Of a stretch of DNA of 64,000 nucleotides, positions 9,533 through 16,968 are shown in pieces. A program made the position numbers and the translations under genes. Source of the DNA: Actinocatenispora rupis. Lineage in GTDB: Bacteria; Actinomycetota; Actinomycetes; Mycobacteriales; Micromonosporaceae. Under the pieces are notes generated by a model. It was not told the origin of the DNA. It was given only the letters and a program-made list of their open reading frames with translations, and searched no databases. The number at the start of each line of letters is the position of its first letter. The stretch's first letter is position 1. Where the stretch lies: assembly GCF_016861975.1 (NCBI RefSeq), contig NZ_BOMB01000031.1, positions 160,878 to 224,877 on the forward strand, written 5' to 3'.

Positions 9533-9559
9533 TGTCACATCCGGCGCCGCCGATGGGTC
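9533..9559 (+). promoter_or_regulatory. Candidate ECF41 autoregulatory promoter
   Basis: TGTCACA at 9533-9539 followed after 16 nt by GGTC. The published ECF41 target motif is TGTCACA, about 16 nt, CGTC, so the -35 is exact and the -10 matches 3 of 4. A mirror-image TGTCACA lies on the minus strand at 9587-9593. Confidence 0.65.
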
Positions 9560-9594
9560 AGTGTGGTGACAGCGCGAACGGGAGAGTGTGACAC

Positions 9595-10485
9595 GTGACC
9601 GAGAACGAGTTCCTGGCCGAACAGTTCGAGCAGCAGCGCGGACACCTGCGCGCCGTGGCGTACCGGATGCTCGGGTCGCTGACCGAGGCGGACGACGCGG
9701 TGCAGGAGGCGTGGCTGCGGGTCAGCCGGGCCGGGACCGACGAGGTACGCAACCTCGGCGGCTGGCTGACCACCGTCGTCGCCCGGGTCGCCCTCAACAT
9801 GCTGCGGTCCCGGCGTACCCGGGGCGAGCAGCCGCTCGACACGCACGTACCGGATCCGGTGGTGAGCCGGGAGGACCGCGTCGACCCGGAGCAGCAGGCG
9901 CTGCTCGCCGACTCCGTCGGGCTGGCGCTGCTCGTCGTCCTCGACACGCTCGCGCCCGCCGAACGGCTCGCGTTCGTGCTGCACGACATGTTCGGCGTGC
10001 CGTTCGAGGAGATCGCCGACGTGCTGGACCGCTCCCCCGCCTCGGCGCGGCAGCTCGCCAGCCGCGCCCGCCGCCGCGTACAGGGGCAGCCCGTCGCGCC
10101 CGACCCGGACGTGGTGCGGCAGAAGCAGGTCGTCGACGCGTTCCTCGCCGCGTCCCAGGCCGGCGACTTCGACGCCCTCGTCGCCGTCCTCCACCCCGAC
10201 GTCGTACTCCGCGCCGACGGTGGCCTCTCCCGCCCGCAGCTCTCCAAGGAACTGCACGGCGCCGACGCCGTCGCCGGCTCCGCGCTCATGTTCCGCCGCA
10301 CCGCCACCGAAGGCGTCCACCGGCGCGTCCTCGTCAACGGCGCCGTCGGCACCATGTCCTGGGTCGACGGCCGGCCCACCTCGCTGCTGGCCTTCACCGT
10401 CGTCGACGACCGGATCACCGCCATCACGATCCTCGCCGACCCCGACCGGCTCGCCGGCCTCGACCTCACCGTCCTGGACGACTGA
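9595..10485 (+). CDS. sigJ: ECF41-group (SigJ-like) RNA polymerase sigma factor
   Basis: An extracytoplasmic-function sigma factor of 296 residues with a built-in C-terminal regulator in place of an anti-sigma protein. Region 2 covers about 10-75 (RAVAYRMLGSLTEADDAVQEAWLR) and region 4 about 105-160 (LAPAERLAFVLHDMFGVPFEEIA). A SnoaL-like domain covers about 175-290. The family's linker motif appears as VPDPV. The family C-terminal DGGGK motif is degraded to ADGGLSR, which may alter self-inhibition. The start is GTG. ECF41 genes usually sit beside a carboxymuconolactone decarboxylase, oxidoreductase or epimerase target, and none is present here. Confidence 0.93.
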   Translation: MTENEFLAEQFEQQRGHLRAVAYRMLGSLTEADDAVQEAWLRVSRAGTDEVRNLGGWLTTVVARVALNMLRSRRTRGEQPLDTHVPDPVVSREDRVDPEQQALLADSVGLALLVVLDTLAPAERLAFVLHDMFGVPFEEIADVLDRSPASARQLASRARRRVQGQPVAPDPDVVRQKQVVDAFLAASQAGDFDALVAVLHPDVVLRADGGLSRPQLSKELHGADAVAGSALMFRRTATEGVHRRVLVNGAVGTMSWVDGRPTSLLAFTVVDDRITAITILADPDRLAGLDLTVLDD

Positions 10486-10492
10486 CGGCGAC

Positions 10493-10521
10493 GGGCTCCG
10501 GTCCACAGTGGACCGGAGCCC
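10493..10521 (+). terminator. Terminator of the ECF41 gene
   Basis: A perfect 13-bp stem (GGGCTCCGGTCCA with its complement) and a 3-nt loop, 8 nt after the stop, followed by TTCGGTT. The stem tip contains the recurrent palindrome TCCACAGTGGA. Confidence 0.8.
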
Positions 10522-10542
10522 TTCGGTTGGTACGCAAGCGGA

Positions 10543-10797
10543 TCAGCCGATGCGGCCCCGGCGTACCGCGTCGGTGAACGCGGCCCACGCGGCACCGTTC
10601 ACGCTCAACACCGGCCCCCGCCGGTCCTTCGAATCCCGCACGTACCAGGTCGCCCCACGCTCAGCGACCTCCACGCACTGCCCGCCCTGCGATCCACTGC
10701 GGCTGCTCTTGCGCCACGCCAACAGGTCGAACCCGACCTCGACGCAGTTACCGCCCTGGGTACTGCTGCGACTGCTCGTCCACCAGCTCACACTCAT
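10543..10797 (-). CDS. DUF397 protein, two tandem motifs (copy 1)
   Basis: An 84-residue small acidic DUF397 protein, the BldB/WhiJ-associated type that partners XRE-DUF5753 regulators. The core motif W-[KR/T]-SSRS...QGG-[NQ]-CVEV occurs twice (about residues 6-22 and 28-45), followed by the usual WYVRDSKD and a C-terminal WAAFTDAVR. AGGAGAG precedes the ATG. It lies 15 nt downstream of a close paralogue in the same operon. Its role is inferred to be antagonism or tuning of the upstream HTH regulator. Confidence 0.88.
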   Translation of the reverse strand: MSVSWWTSSRSSTQGGNCVEVGFDLLAWRKSSRSGSQGGQCVEVAERGATWYVRDSKDRRGPVLSVNGAAWAAFTDAVRRGRIG

Positions 10798-10812
10798 AGC
10801 GCTCTCCTGTCC

Positions 10813-11079
10813 TCAGCCGAGGCGATTTCCTCGTACCGCGTCGGTGAACGCCGCCCACGCGGCGCCGGCCATACTCAACACCGGCCCCTGCCGGTCCTTC
10901 GAATCCCGCACGTACCAGGTCGCCCCACGCTCAGCGACCTCCGCGCACTGCCCGCCCTGGCCGGTGCTCCGGCTACTCGTACGCCAGTCGAGCGTGTCGA
11001 CCGCGACCTCGATGCAATTCCCGCCCTGGCTGGTGCTGCGGCTGCTCTTCCACCATCTCAGATGCTCAGGGGCTCTCAT
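10813..11079 (-). CDS. DUF397 protein, two tandem motifs (copy 2)
   Basis: An 88-residue paralogue of the next gene downstream, near-identical over the last 45 residues (ERGATWYVRDSKDR, then WAAFTDAVR). It also carries two W-SSRS-QGG-C motifs. ATG 11079 overlaps the end of the XRE gene by 14 nt and has GGAGAG five nt upstream, so the two are probably translationally coupled; a TTG at 11091 is a worse start. The pair looks like a recent tandem duplication. Confidence 0.87.
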   Translation of the reverse strand: MRAPEHLRWWKSSRSTSQGGNCIEVAVDTLDWRTSSRSTGQGGQCAEVAERGATWYVRDSKDRQGPVLSMAGAAWAAFTDAVRGNRLG

Positions 11080-11893
11080 ACCGCTCTCCAATCGTGCGGA
11101 CGATCAGCTCGACCGACTCTTCCACGGACAGGGCCTGCCCGCGAATCGCGTCGAACGCCAGCCGGCACCGTTCCACAGCAACTGGGTCGGAAATGACCTG
11201 TCCGGCGGCCGGCCCCTCGATGTAGGCGATGCGCTCCTGCCGCGGCAGTTCCATGAGCGCGAAGGCACCGTCCACGCCGATGTGGCTGCTGCTCGCCATT
11301 GGTAGCACCGAGAGCCGGATGAACGGACGCTGGGTGGCTCTCACCAGATGCCACAACTGGTCCACCATGATCTGCCTGCTACCGAAGGGACGGAACAGCA
11401 CGGACTCATCGATCACGAACCAGAGCAGTGGAGGGTCGTCACGTTCCAGGATCTGTTGACGCCGGAGTCTCGCCGCGATCGACGTCTCGATTTCGGCCGC
11501 CGGCTTCGGCGGCCAGCCGACGACCAAGTTCGCCCGGGCATAATCCTCGGTCTGTAGCAGCCCTGGGATCGCCAGGACCTCGAACTCGTTCAGCGCGACG
11601 GCCTCGGCTTCCAGTGCCACGAACGAGCGGAACCAGTGCGGGTGGACGTCGTGCGCGAGGAGCGGCCAGAGGCCGAGCAGTGCGCCGTCGCAGCCGAGGA
11701 CCCGGTCGCAGACCGCCAGGAACTCGTGTGTGGGCGGGCGTTGGTGCGTCTCGACCATGCCGATCAGCGCGGGCGAGTAGTTCATCTGGCGGGCCAGATC
11801 GGCCTGGCTGAGCCCGGCCAGCCGTCGTCGGCGGCGGAGTTCGTGGACGAAGTAGTCGCGGACTGTCTCGGGTGGTGCCGGGTCGGTGTCCAT
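11066..11893 (-). CDS. XRE-family HTH regulator with DUF5753 domain
   Basis: A 275-residue regulator of the actinobacterial WhiJ-like class. The N-terminal HTH is at about 18-70 (LRRRRRLAGLSQADLARQM, then GMVETHQRPP). DUF5753 covers about 90-270 (PGLLQTEDYARA, FVIDESVLFRP, IRLSVLPM). ATG 11893 follows GAGAGG. It is the first gene of a three-gene operon with two DUF397 genes. This arrangement controls development or antibiotic production in streptomycetes; the function here is inferred from that family. Confidence 0.93.
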   Translation of the reverse strand: MDTDPAPPETVRDYFVHELRRRRRLAGLSQADLARQMNYSPALIGMVETHQRPPTHEFLAVCDRVLGCDGALLGLWPLLAHDVHPHWFRSFVALEAEAVALNEFEVLAIPGLLQTEDYARANLVVGWPPKPAAEIETSIAARLRRQQILERDDPPLLWFVIDESVLFRPFGSRQIMVDQLWHLVRATQRPFIRLSVLPMASSSHIGVDGAFALMELPRQERIAYIEGPAAGQVISDPVAVERCRLAFDAIRGQALSVEESVELIVRTIGERYESP

Positions 11894-11977
11894 TGTGGAC
11901 CTCTCGGTGTCGCCCCGTTGCGAACGGCCAGATGGTACTCCGCCGCAACGGGACGTCACTGTCGGATACACGCTGGG

Positions 11978-13432
11978 TCAGCCGGTGATGTTGAGGAGGT
12001 CGAGGGCGGACTGCTGGCGGGCGGCGTCGGTCGTGTCGAGGGGGCCGGCCCAGTGGAAGCCGTACTGGTCGAAGGCATTGCGGTCGTCGGTGTAGACCGC
12101 GTTCGCTTGGCGCGTCAGGTATCCGCTGTACGGGTGGTCGCCCAGCGCCGCGTTCAGCGCGCCGAGGCCGCGGACGTACGCGCCCTTGAAGGAGGGTCCG
12201 TCGCCGCCGCCGTCGGTGCCGGCCTCACCGGGTTCGGCGAGGATTCCGTTGGGGTTGAGCGCGGTCGCGGTGGTGGAGGCGTCGGCGAGGCTGCGCCCGG
12301 CGGTCAGCAGCGAGGCGTCGTTCGTGGCCCGGTACAGCTCGGCGAGCCCACCGAGCACCACGCCCTGGTTGTACGACCAGGTGGTCTGGCCGTTGTTGGC
12401 GCAGCCGGCGGTGAGCCCGTCGTTGACGAGGTGCGAGCCGTTGATCATGCCGGACTGCTGGAACCAGCTCCACTCGTCCTTCGCCCGCGTCAGGTACGTG
12501 GTGTCGCCGGGGATCCGGTTGTGCAGCGCCGCGGTGAGCCGCAGGTACAGCTCGTTCGGGATGGCGTTCTTGTACGTCCTCGCGGTGCTCCACCAGACGC
12601 CGCCGCCGCAGGTGGAGTCCCAGTACCGGGCCATGTGGTCGGCGTCGGCGCGGGCGGTGTCGAGGTAGCGCGGGTCGCCGGTCAGGTCGTACGCGTCGAC
12701 CCAGGCGAGGCCCCACCACCCCGTGTCGTCGATGTAGTCGTTGGTGAAGTTGCCACCCTGCGCGTTGACGTTCCTGTCGTACGTGGTCGCGATCGCGTAC
12801 TGGTAGCTGGCCATGCCGGAGGTGCGGATGTTGTCGATGACGGCGGTCAGCGCGTTCGCGGAGTTCCACCAGCCGGTGGTGTCGAACAGGCCGGTTCCGT
12901 TGTCGTAGAAGGCCATCAGCGCGGTGGCGGCGGCGCGGCGCCGGTCCGCGGCGTTCCAGGTGGTGCGGGCCCACGGGGTGCAGGCGATCTCGGGGCGGTT
13001 GCCGGCCTTGCCGCAGGCGCGCAGCGCACCGATGGACTTCGCGCCCCAGTCGTCCGCGTTGTACATCAGCGTGCGCCAGCCGCGGGAACCGTCCGGCACG
13101 CTCGTGTCGCCGAGTTTCGAGCCGGACGACCAGGTACGCCCGCCGTCCCAGGACCGGTCCAGCCACACCTCGTCGCCGGGGTCGCCGTTGTCGATGCTGG
13201 CCCACATCATGTCGTCGGCGTCGTCGGCGTGCAGCACGATCTGCCGGGACCACACGGTCGCCGACACCGGAGTACGGTCGCCCGCCGCCAGCGCGGGATC
13301 GCGCGCGTCGCAGTACTTGTCGCACACGGCGGCGTGCGGGTGGACGGGGGCGGCGGTGGCCGCGGCGGGCGGGACGAGCAGGGTCGCGGCGAGTACGCCA
13401 CCGAGGGCGAGCCGCAGGGGTCTGGACGCCAT
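11978..13432 (-). CDS. Secreted GH76 alpha-1,6-mannanase
   Basis: A 484-residue exported enzyme predicted to cut alpha-1,6-mannan backbones (yeast mannan, actinobacterial glycolipids). It has a signal peptide (RPLRLALGGVLAATLLV, ending ATAAP near residue 29) and a beta-rich N-terminal segment with WDGGRTW. The GH76 (alpha/alpha)6 domain runs from about 150 to the end and contains the catalytic Asp pair D235-D236 in IDDTGWWGLAW and the conserved WSYNQGVVLGGL. ATG 13432 has GGAGG at ideal spacing. The next operator-like site suggests LacI control. Confidence 0.9.
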   Translation of the reverse strand: MASRPLRLALGGVLAATLLVPPAAATAAPVHPHAAVCDKYCDARDPALAAGDRTPVSATVWSRQIVLHADDADDMMWASIDNGDPGDEVWLDRSWDGGRTWSSGSKLGDTSVPDGSRGWRTLMYNADDWGAKSIGALRACGKAGNRPEIACTPWARTTWNAADRRRAAATALMAFYDNGTGLFDTTGWWNSANALTAVIDNIRTSGMASYQYAIATTYDRNVNAQGGNFTNDYIDDTGWWGLAWVDAYDLTGDPRYLDTARADADHMARYWDSTCGGGVWWSTARTYKNAIPNELYLRLTAALHNRIPGDTTYLTRAKDEWSWFQQSGMINGSHLVNDGLTAGCANNGQTTWSYNQGVVLGGLAELYRATNDASLLTAGRSLADASTTATALNPNGILAEPGEAGTDGGGDGPSFKGAYVRGLGALNAALGDHPYSGYLTRQANAVYTDDRNAFDQYGFHWAGPLDTTDAARQQSALDLLNITG

Positions 13433-13468
13433 GAACGCCTCCGAACGGGTCGATGCCGGCAGGATGCC

Positions 13469-13482
13469 TGACAACGGTGTCA
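13469..13482. promoter_or_regulatory. LacI-like operator upstream of the mannanase
   Basis: TGACAACGGTGTCA: perfect 5-bp arms TGACA/TGTCA around a near-palindromic centre. It is close to the TGACAACGTTGTCA type bound by actinobacterial LacI-family sugar regulators and lies 37 bp upstream of the GH76 start. Confidence 0.6.
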
Positions 13483-13668
13483 AACCGACATGTCACCCCC
13501 TCCACACCACCCCTGTCAATGCCCCGCCGCCCGACCCCGCCGCGACCACCCCGGTACGCCCGGTGACGGCGCGCGGCGCGGCTCCACCCGGAGGGGTGGT
13601 ACCGCTGGGTCGTTGTCGGGGGCTGCTCTTAGACTCCGCTGGGCTGTCGCCGGAAGGGCTGGTGTGGT

Positions 13669-14250
13669 ATGTCGCGGGGTGGGGTGTTCTGCGTCGAAGG
13701 TCAGTGGGCGCGCGATCTGACCAGCAAGGGGTCGGTGCTGCCGACCCTGGAGCTGCTGGAGCGCATCCAGAGCCTCCGGTACATCCACAAGGACGTCGCC
13801 ACCGCCCAGGAGCTGGAGTACTACCTGGACCGCTGGACCCTCAAGCAGTACGACGACTACAACGTCGGGTTCTTCGCGCTGCACGGCGAGCCGCAGCGGC
13901 TGCTGCTCACCGAGTTCAACCACCACGACAACACCATCGAGCTGGACGAGGTGGGCGAGATCCTCGCCGGCAAGTGCACCGGTCGGCGGCTGTTCTTCGG
14001 CAGCTGCGCCGTGCTCAAGGCGCCCGACCGGGCCCTGCGCGACTTCCTCGACCGCACCGGCGCCGCGCTGATCTGCGGGTACACGAAGACGGTGGACTGG
14101 GTGGAGGCCGCCGCGTTCGAGACGGTGCTGCTCGACCGGCTCGTCAACGGCAAGCGCGTCGACTCCGCCGAGTCGACCATGCGGTCCGCGCGGTTCGCCG
14201 CGTTCGCCGACCATCTCGGCTTCCGCGTCCTCTACCGGAACGGCCGGTGA
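13669..14250 (+). CDS. Small protein with caspase-like His/Cys pair (DUF6642-like)
   Basis: A 193-residue cytoplasmic protein that resembles the uncharacterised actinobacterial DUF6642 family as I recall it. It opens with GVFCVEGQW. A strand ending in FFALHGE (His72) and a second strand ending in RRLFFGSC (Cys113) match the spacing and context of the catalytic His-Gly and Cys in clan CD (caspase/CHAT) peptidases. A later strand-turn ALICGYTKTVDWVEAAAFE follows. No fused sensor domain or transmembrane segment is present. The family call is moderate and the peptidase-like reading is inference. It stands alone between the mannanase and arfB. Confidence 0.65.
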   Translation: MSRGGVFCVEGQWARDLTSKGSVLPTLELLERIQSLRYIHKDVATAQELEYYLDRWTLKQYDDYNVGFFALHGEPQRLLLTEFNHHDNTIELDEVGEILAGKCTGRRLFFGSCAVLKAPDRALRDFLDRTGAALICGYTKTVDWVEAAAFETVLLDRLVNGKRVDSAESTMRSARFAAFADHLGFRVLYRNGR

Positions 14251-14425
14251 ACCCTTTGTCCGTCCACAGTGGACTTTCCGGGCCGGCGGCGGAACGCGCG
14301 CCACGGTGGACGCTCCCGGCCGGTAGCGGCACGCGCCCGACGGTCCGGCCTTGCCGCGCCGTGACCTGCGGACCCGCCGGCACCACCGTGACGTGCGTCG
14401 ATGCCCCGTTGGCTAGGCTGGACCG

Positions 14426-14851
14426 ATGCCCGACGTACTGGCCGTGACGCGCTCGATCTCGATCCCCGGGGCCGAGCTGCACTGGCGCTTCTCCCGGTCC
14501 GGCGGACCGGGCGGCCAGGGCGTCAACACGGCCGACTCGCGGGTCGAGCTGTCCTGGGACCTCGCCGGCTCCACGGTCCTGTCCCCCGCGCTCAAGCGGC
14601 GCGCGGTCGACCGGCTCGGCGGACGGCTCGTCGACGGCGTCCTCACCGTCGCCGCCTCCGAACACCGGGCGCAGCTCGACAACCGGCGCGCCGCCGCCGA
14701 CCGCCTCGCCACCCTCGTACGGGAGGCGGTGGCGCCACCGCCGCCACCGCGCCGGCCGACGAAGCCGTCCCGCGGCTCCGTCACCCGCCGGCTCAACGCC
14801 AAGCGCCGCCGCGGCGACATCAAGAAGCTCCGCCGCGACACCGACGACTGA
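14426..14851 (+). CDS. arfB: Ribosome-rescue peptidyl-tRNA hydrolase ArfB
   Basis: Releases nascent chains from ribosomes stalled on broken mRNA. The 141 residues carry the release-factor GGQ motif (SGGPGGQGVN, Gln31) and the lysine/arginine-rich C-terminal tail (KPSRGSVTRRL, AKRRRGDIKKLRR) that enters the empty mRNA channel. No codon-recognition domain is present, separating it from RF1/RF2. TAGGCT at 14414-14419 lies 6 nt before the ATG, so the mRNA is likely leaderless. It converges on cydC with 5 nt between the stops. Confidence 0.94.
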   Translation: MPDVLAVTRSISIPGAELHWRFSRSGGPGGQGVNTADSRVELSWDLAGSTVLSPALKRRAVDRLGGRLVDGVLTVAASEHRAQLDNRRAAADRLATLVREAVAPPPPPRRPTKPSRGSVTRRLNAKRRRGDIKKLRRDTDD

Positions 14852-14856
14852 CGGAC

Positions 14857-16470
14857 TCAGGCGCCCAGGTCCAGCACCCGGTCCGCGTACCGGAGGGCGG
14901 CCGGGTCGTGCGTCACCAGGATCGTCGTACGCCCGGCGGTCGCGGCCAGGACGTCCGCGAGCAGCCGGTCCGCGTCGTCGGCGGCGAGCCCCTCGGTCGG
15001 CTCGTCCAGCAGCAGTACGGGCGGGTCGGCGAGCAGGGCGCGAGCCAGCAGGACGCGCTGCCGCTGGCCGCCGGACAGGGCCGCGCCGTCCGTACCGACC
15101 GGGGTGTCGAGGCCGAGCACGTCGCCCAGCCCCACCCGGTCGAGTACGGCGCGCAGGTCGCCGTCGGTCGCGCCCGCCCGGCCGAGCCGCAGGTTCGCCG
15201 CGAGCGTCGTGTCGAACAGCCACGCCTCCTCGCCGACCCCGCCGACCACCCGCCGCACGTCTGCCCCCGCGTACGCGTCGATCGGGTGGCCGGCGAGCCG
15301 CACGGTGCCGGCGGACGGCGCCACGAACCGGCGGAGTACGGCGAGCAGGGTGCTCTTGCCGGAGCCGCTCGGCCCGGTCACCACCAGCCGGGTGCCCGCC
15401 GGTACGTCGACGGACAGGCCCGCCACGGCCGCCGCGCCACCCGCCCGGTACCGGACGGTCAGGTCGCGGACCTCGATGCGTACCGGACCGGTCGGGGCGG
15501 GCAGCGGCACCGCCGGCTCCGGTACGGGTGGCGGCGCGGCCAGGACGGCGCGGACCCGGGCCAGCGCGGCGCGGGCGTCGGCGTACCGGCGGGCGGCGGC
15601 GGGCAGCGCCAGCGCCGGTTCGAGCGCCACCAGCGTCGTCAGCCCCACCACGGCCACCGCCGGCCCACCCACCGGCCCGGCCAGCACGGTCGCGGCGACG
15701 GCGGCGAGGCCCTGCACGGCGAGGCCGAACGCGGTGAGCAGCCCGGCGGTACGCGACTCGGCGCGTTCCCGGGCGGCCCGGTCGGCGTGCGCGGCGCCAG
15801 CGGTGGCGAGCGCGGCGCCGGTCGCGGAGTACGCGGCGAGCTCGGCGGCACCGTCGAGCAGGTCGGCCGCCGTCACCGCCACCGCCGTGTCGTCCACCGC
15901 CGCGGTACGTCGACGGTGCCGGGCGGCGAGCGCCGGCAGCAGTACCGCGGAGGTGAGGAGCGCCAGCGCCAGCGGCACCGCCGCGGGCGGGGCCAGCAGG
16001 GCGACCAGCAGCAGCCCGGCGCCGCCCGCGACCACCGCGCCCGCCGCCGGCACCGCGCAGCGCACCACCAGGTCCTGCACCGCCGCGGTGTCCGCGACCA
16101 TCCGGTGCAGCAGCTCCGCGCGGCGCCACGCCGGCAGTCCACCGGGCGCCAGCGGCACCAGCCCCGCGTACACCCGGGCGCGCAGGTCGGCGAGCGCCCG
16201 CAGCGCCGCGCCGTGCCCGGTCACCCGCTCCGCGTACCGGAGGGTGCCGCGCAGCAGCGCGAACGCGCGTACCCCGACGATCGCGACGGACAGCGCGGCG
16301 AGGCCCGGCCGTTCCGCGGCACGCGCCAGCAGCCACGCCGCGGTGGCGAGCAGCGCCGTACCGGCCAGGTCCGCGGCGGCGCCCGCCACCGCGGCGACCA
16401 CCACCGGACGGCGCACCGTACGGACCGGATCCGTTGCGGCGCAAGGCTTCTCGACCGCGGCCGTGGTCAT
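14857..16470 (-). CDS. cydC: Thiol reductant ABC exporter subunit CydC
   Basis: Half of the heterodimeric CydDC exporter of glutathione- or cysteine-type reductants that is needed to assemble cytochrome bd. The 537 residues have an N-terminal six-helix domain (to about 310) and a C-terminal ATPase with Walker A GPSGSGKST, signature LSGGQRQRV and Walker B LLLDEPTEGL. ATG 16470 overlaps the stop of the preceding mini-ORF as ATGA, and there is no Shine-Dalgarno, so translation should depend on coupling. Its first 20 residues are the unit that is repeated upstream. Confidence 0.92.
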   Translation of the reverse strand: MTTAAVEKPCAATDPVRTVRRPVVVAAVAGAAADLAGTALLATAAWLLARAAERPGLAALSVAIVGVRAFALLRGTLRYAERVTGHGAALRALADLRARVYAGLVPLAPGGLPAWRRAELLHRMVADTAAVQDLVVRCAVPAAGAVVAGGAGLLLVALLAPPAAVPLALALLTSAVLLPALAARHRRRTAAVDDTAVAVTAADLLDGAAELAAYSATGAALATAGAAHADRAARERAESRTAGLLTAFGLAVQGLAAVAATVLAGPVGGPAVAVVGLTTLVALEPALALPAAARRYADARAALARVRAVLAAPPPVPEPAVPLPAPTGPVRIEVRDLTVRYRAGGAAAVAGLSVDVPAGTRLVVTGPSGSGKSTLLAVLRRFVAPSAGTVRLAGHPIDAYAGADVRRVVGGVGEEAWLFDTTLAANLRLGRAGATDGDLRAVLDRVGLGDVLGLDTPVGTDGAALSGGQRQRVLLARALLADPPVLLLDEPTEGLAADDADRLLADVLAATAGRTTILVTHDPAALRYADRVLDLGA

Positions 16471-16595
16471 GCCGGCACCAACGCTCGGGTGGCAGCGAGC
16501 GGGACAGCGCGGGCTGCGGCGACCAGCGACGGACGGCGCACCGTACGAACCGGATCCGTTACGACGCAAGGCTTCTCGACCGTTGCTGTGGTCAT
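16467..16595 (-). CDS. Mini-ORF D in the cydD-cydC repeat chain
   Basis: A 42-residue ORF that starts like CydC (MTTATVEKPC) and ends like CydD (RAVPLAATRALVPA). Its ATG overlaps the stop of the preceding ORF and its stop overlaps the cydC ATG, both as ATGA. It may be a translated coupling relay; a stable peptide function is unproven. Confidence 0.5.
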   Translation of the reverse strand: MTTATVEKPCVVTDPVRTVRRPSLVAAARAVPLAATRALVPA

Positions 16596-16843
16596 GCCGG
16601 CACCACCGCTCGGGCAGCAGCGACCGGGACCGCACGGGCCGCGGCGACCATCGCCGGACGGCGCACCGTACGGACCGGATCCGTTACGGCGCAAAGGTTC
16701 CCGACCATGGCTTTGGTCATTCCGACACCACCTCGGGCGGGAGCGAGCGGGGCCGCCCGGGCCGCGGCGAACACCACCGGCCGCCCTACCTGACGAACCG
16801 GATCCGTTGCGGCGCAAGGATTACCGACCATAGCTGTGGTCAT
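16592..16843 (-). CDS. Mini-ORF B/C in the cydD-cydC repeat chain
   Basis: An 83-residue ORF made of two repeat units fused in frame, because one unit is 123 bp and has lost the stop (GGVGM instead of a terminal VSA or VPA). Both ends are ATGA overlaps with the neighbouring mini-ORFs. It shows the same MTTAMVGNPC and RTVRRP elements. Confidence 0.5.
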   Translation of the reverse strand: MTTAMVGNPCAATDPVRQVGRPVVFAAARAAPLAPARGGVGMTKAMVGNLCAVTDPVRTVRRPAMVAAARAVPVAAARAVVPA

Positions 16844-16968
16844 GCCGACACCATCACCCGGGCGGGAGCGAGCGGGACCGCGCGGGCCGCAGCGACCAGC
16901 GACGGACGATGCACCGTCCGAACCTGATCCGTTGCGGCGCAAGGCTTCTCGACCGCGGCCGTGGTCAT
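16840..16968 (-). CDS. Mini-ORF A in the cydD-cydC repeat chain
   Basis: A 42-residue ORF (begins MTTAAVEKPC, ends APARVMVSA). Its ATG overlaps the cydD stop and its stop overlaps the next ATG, both as ATGA. No ribosome-binding site is visible, so expression would rely on termination-reinitiation from cydD. Confidence 0.5.
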   Translation of the reverse strand: MTTAAVEKPCAATDQVRTVHRPSLVAAARAVPLAPARVMVSA

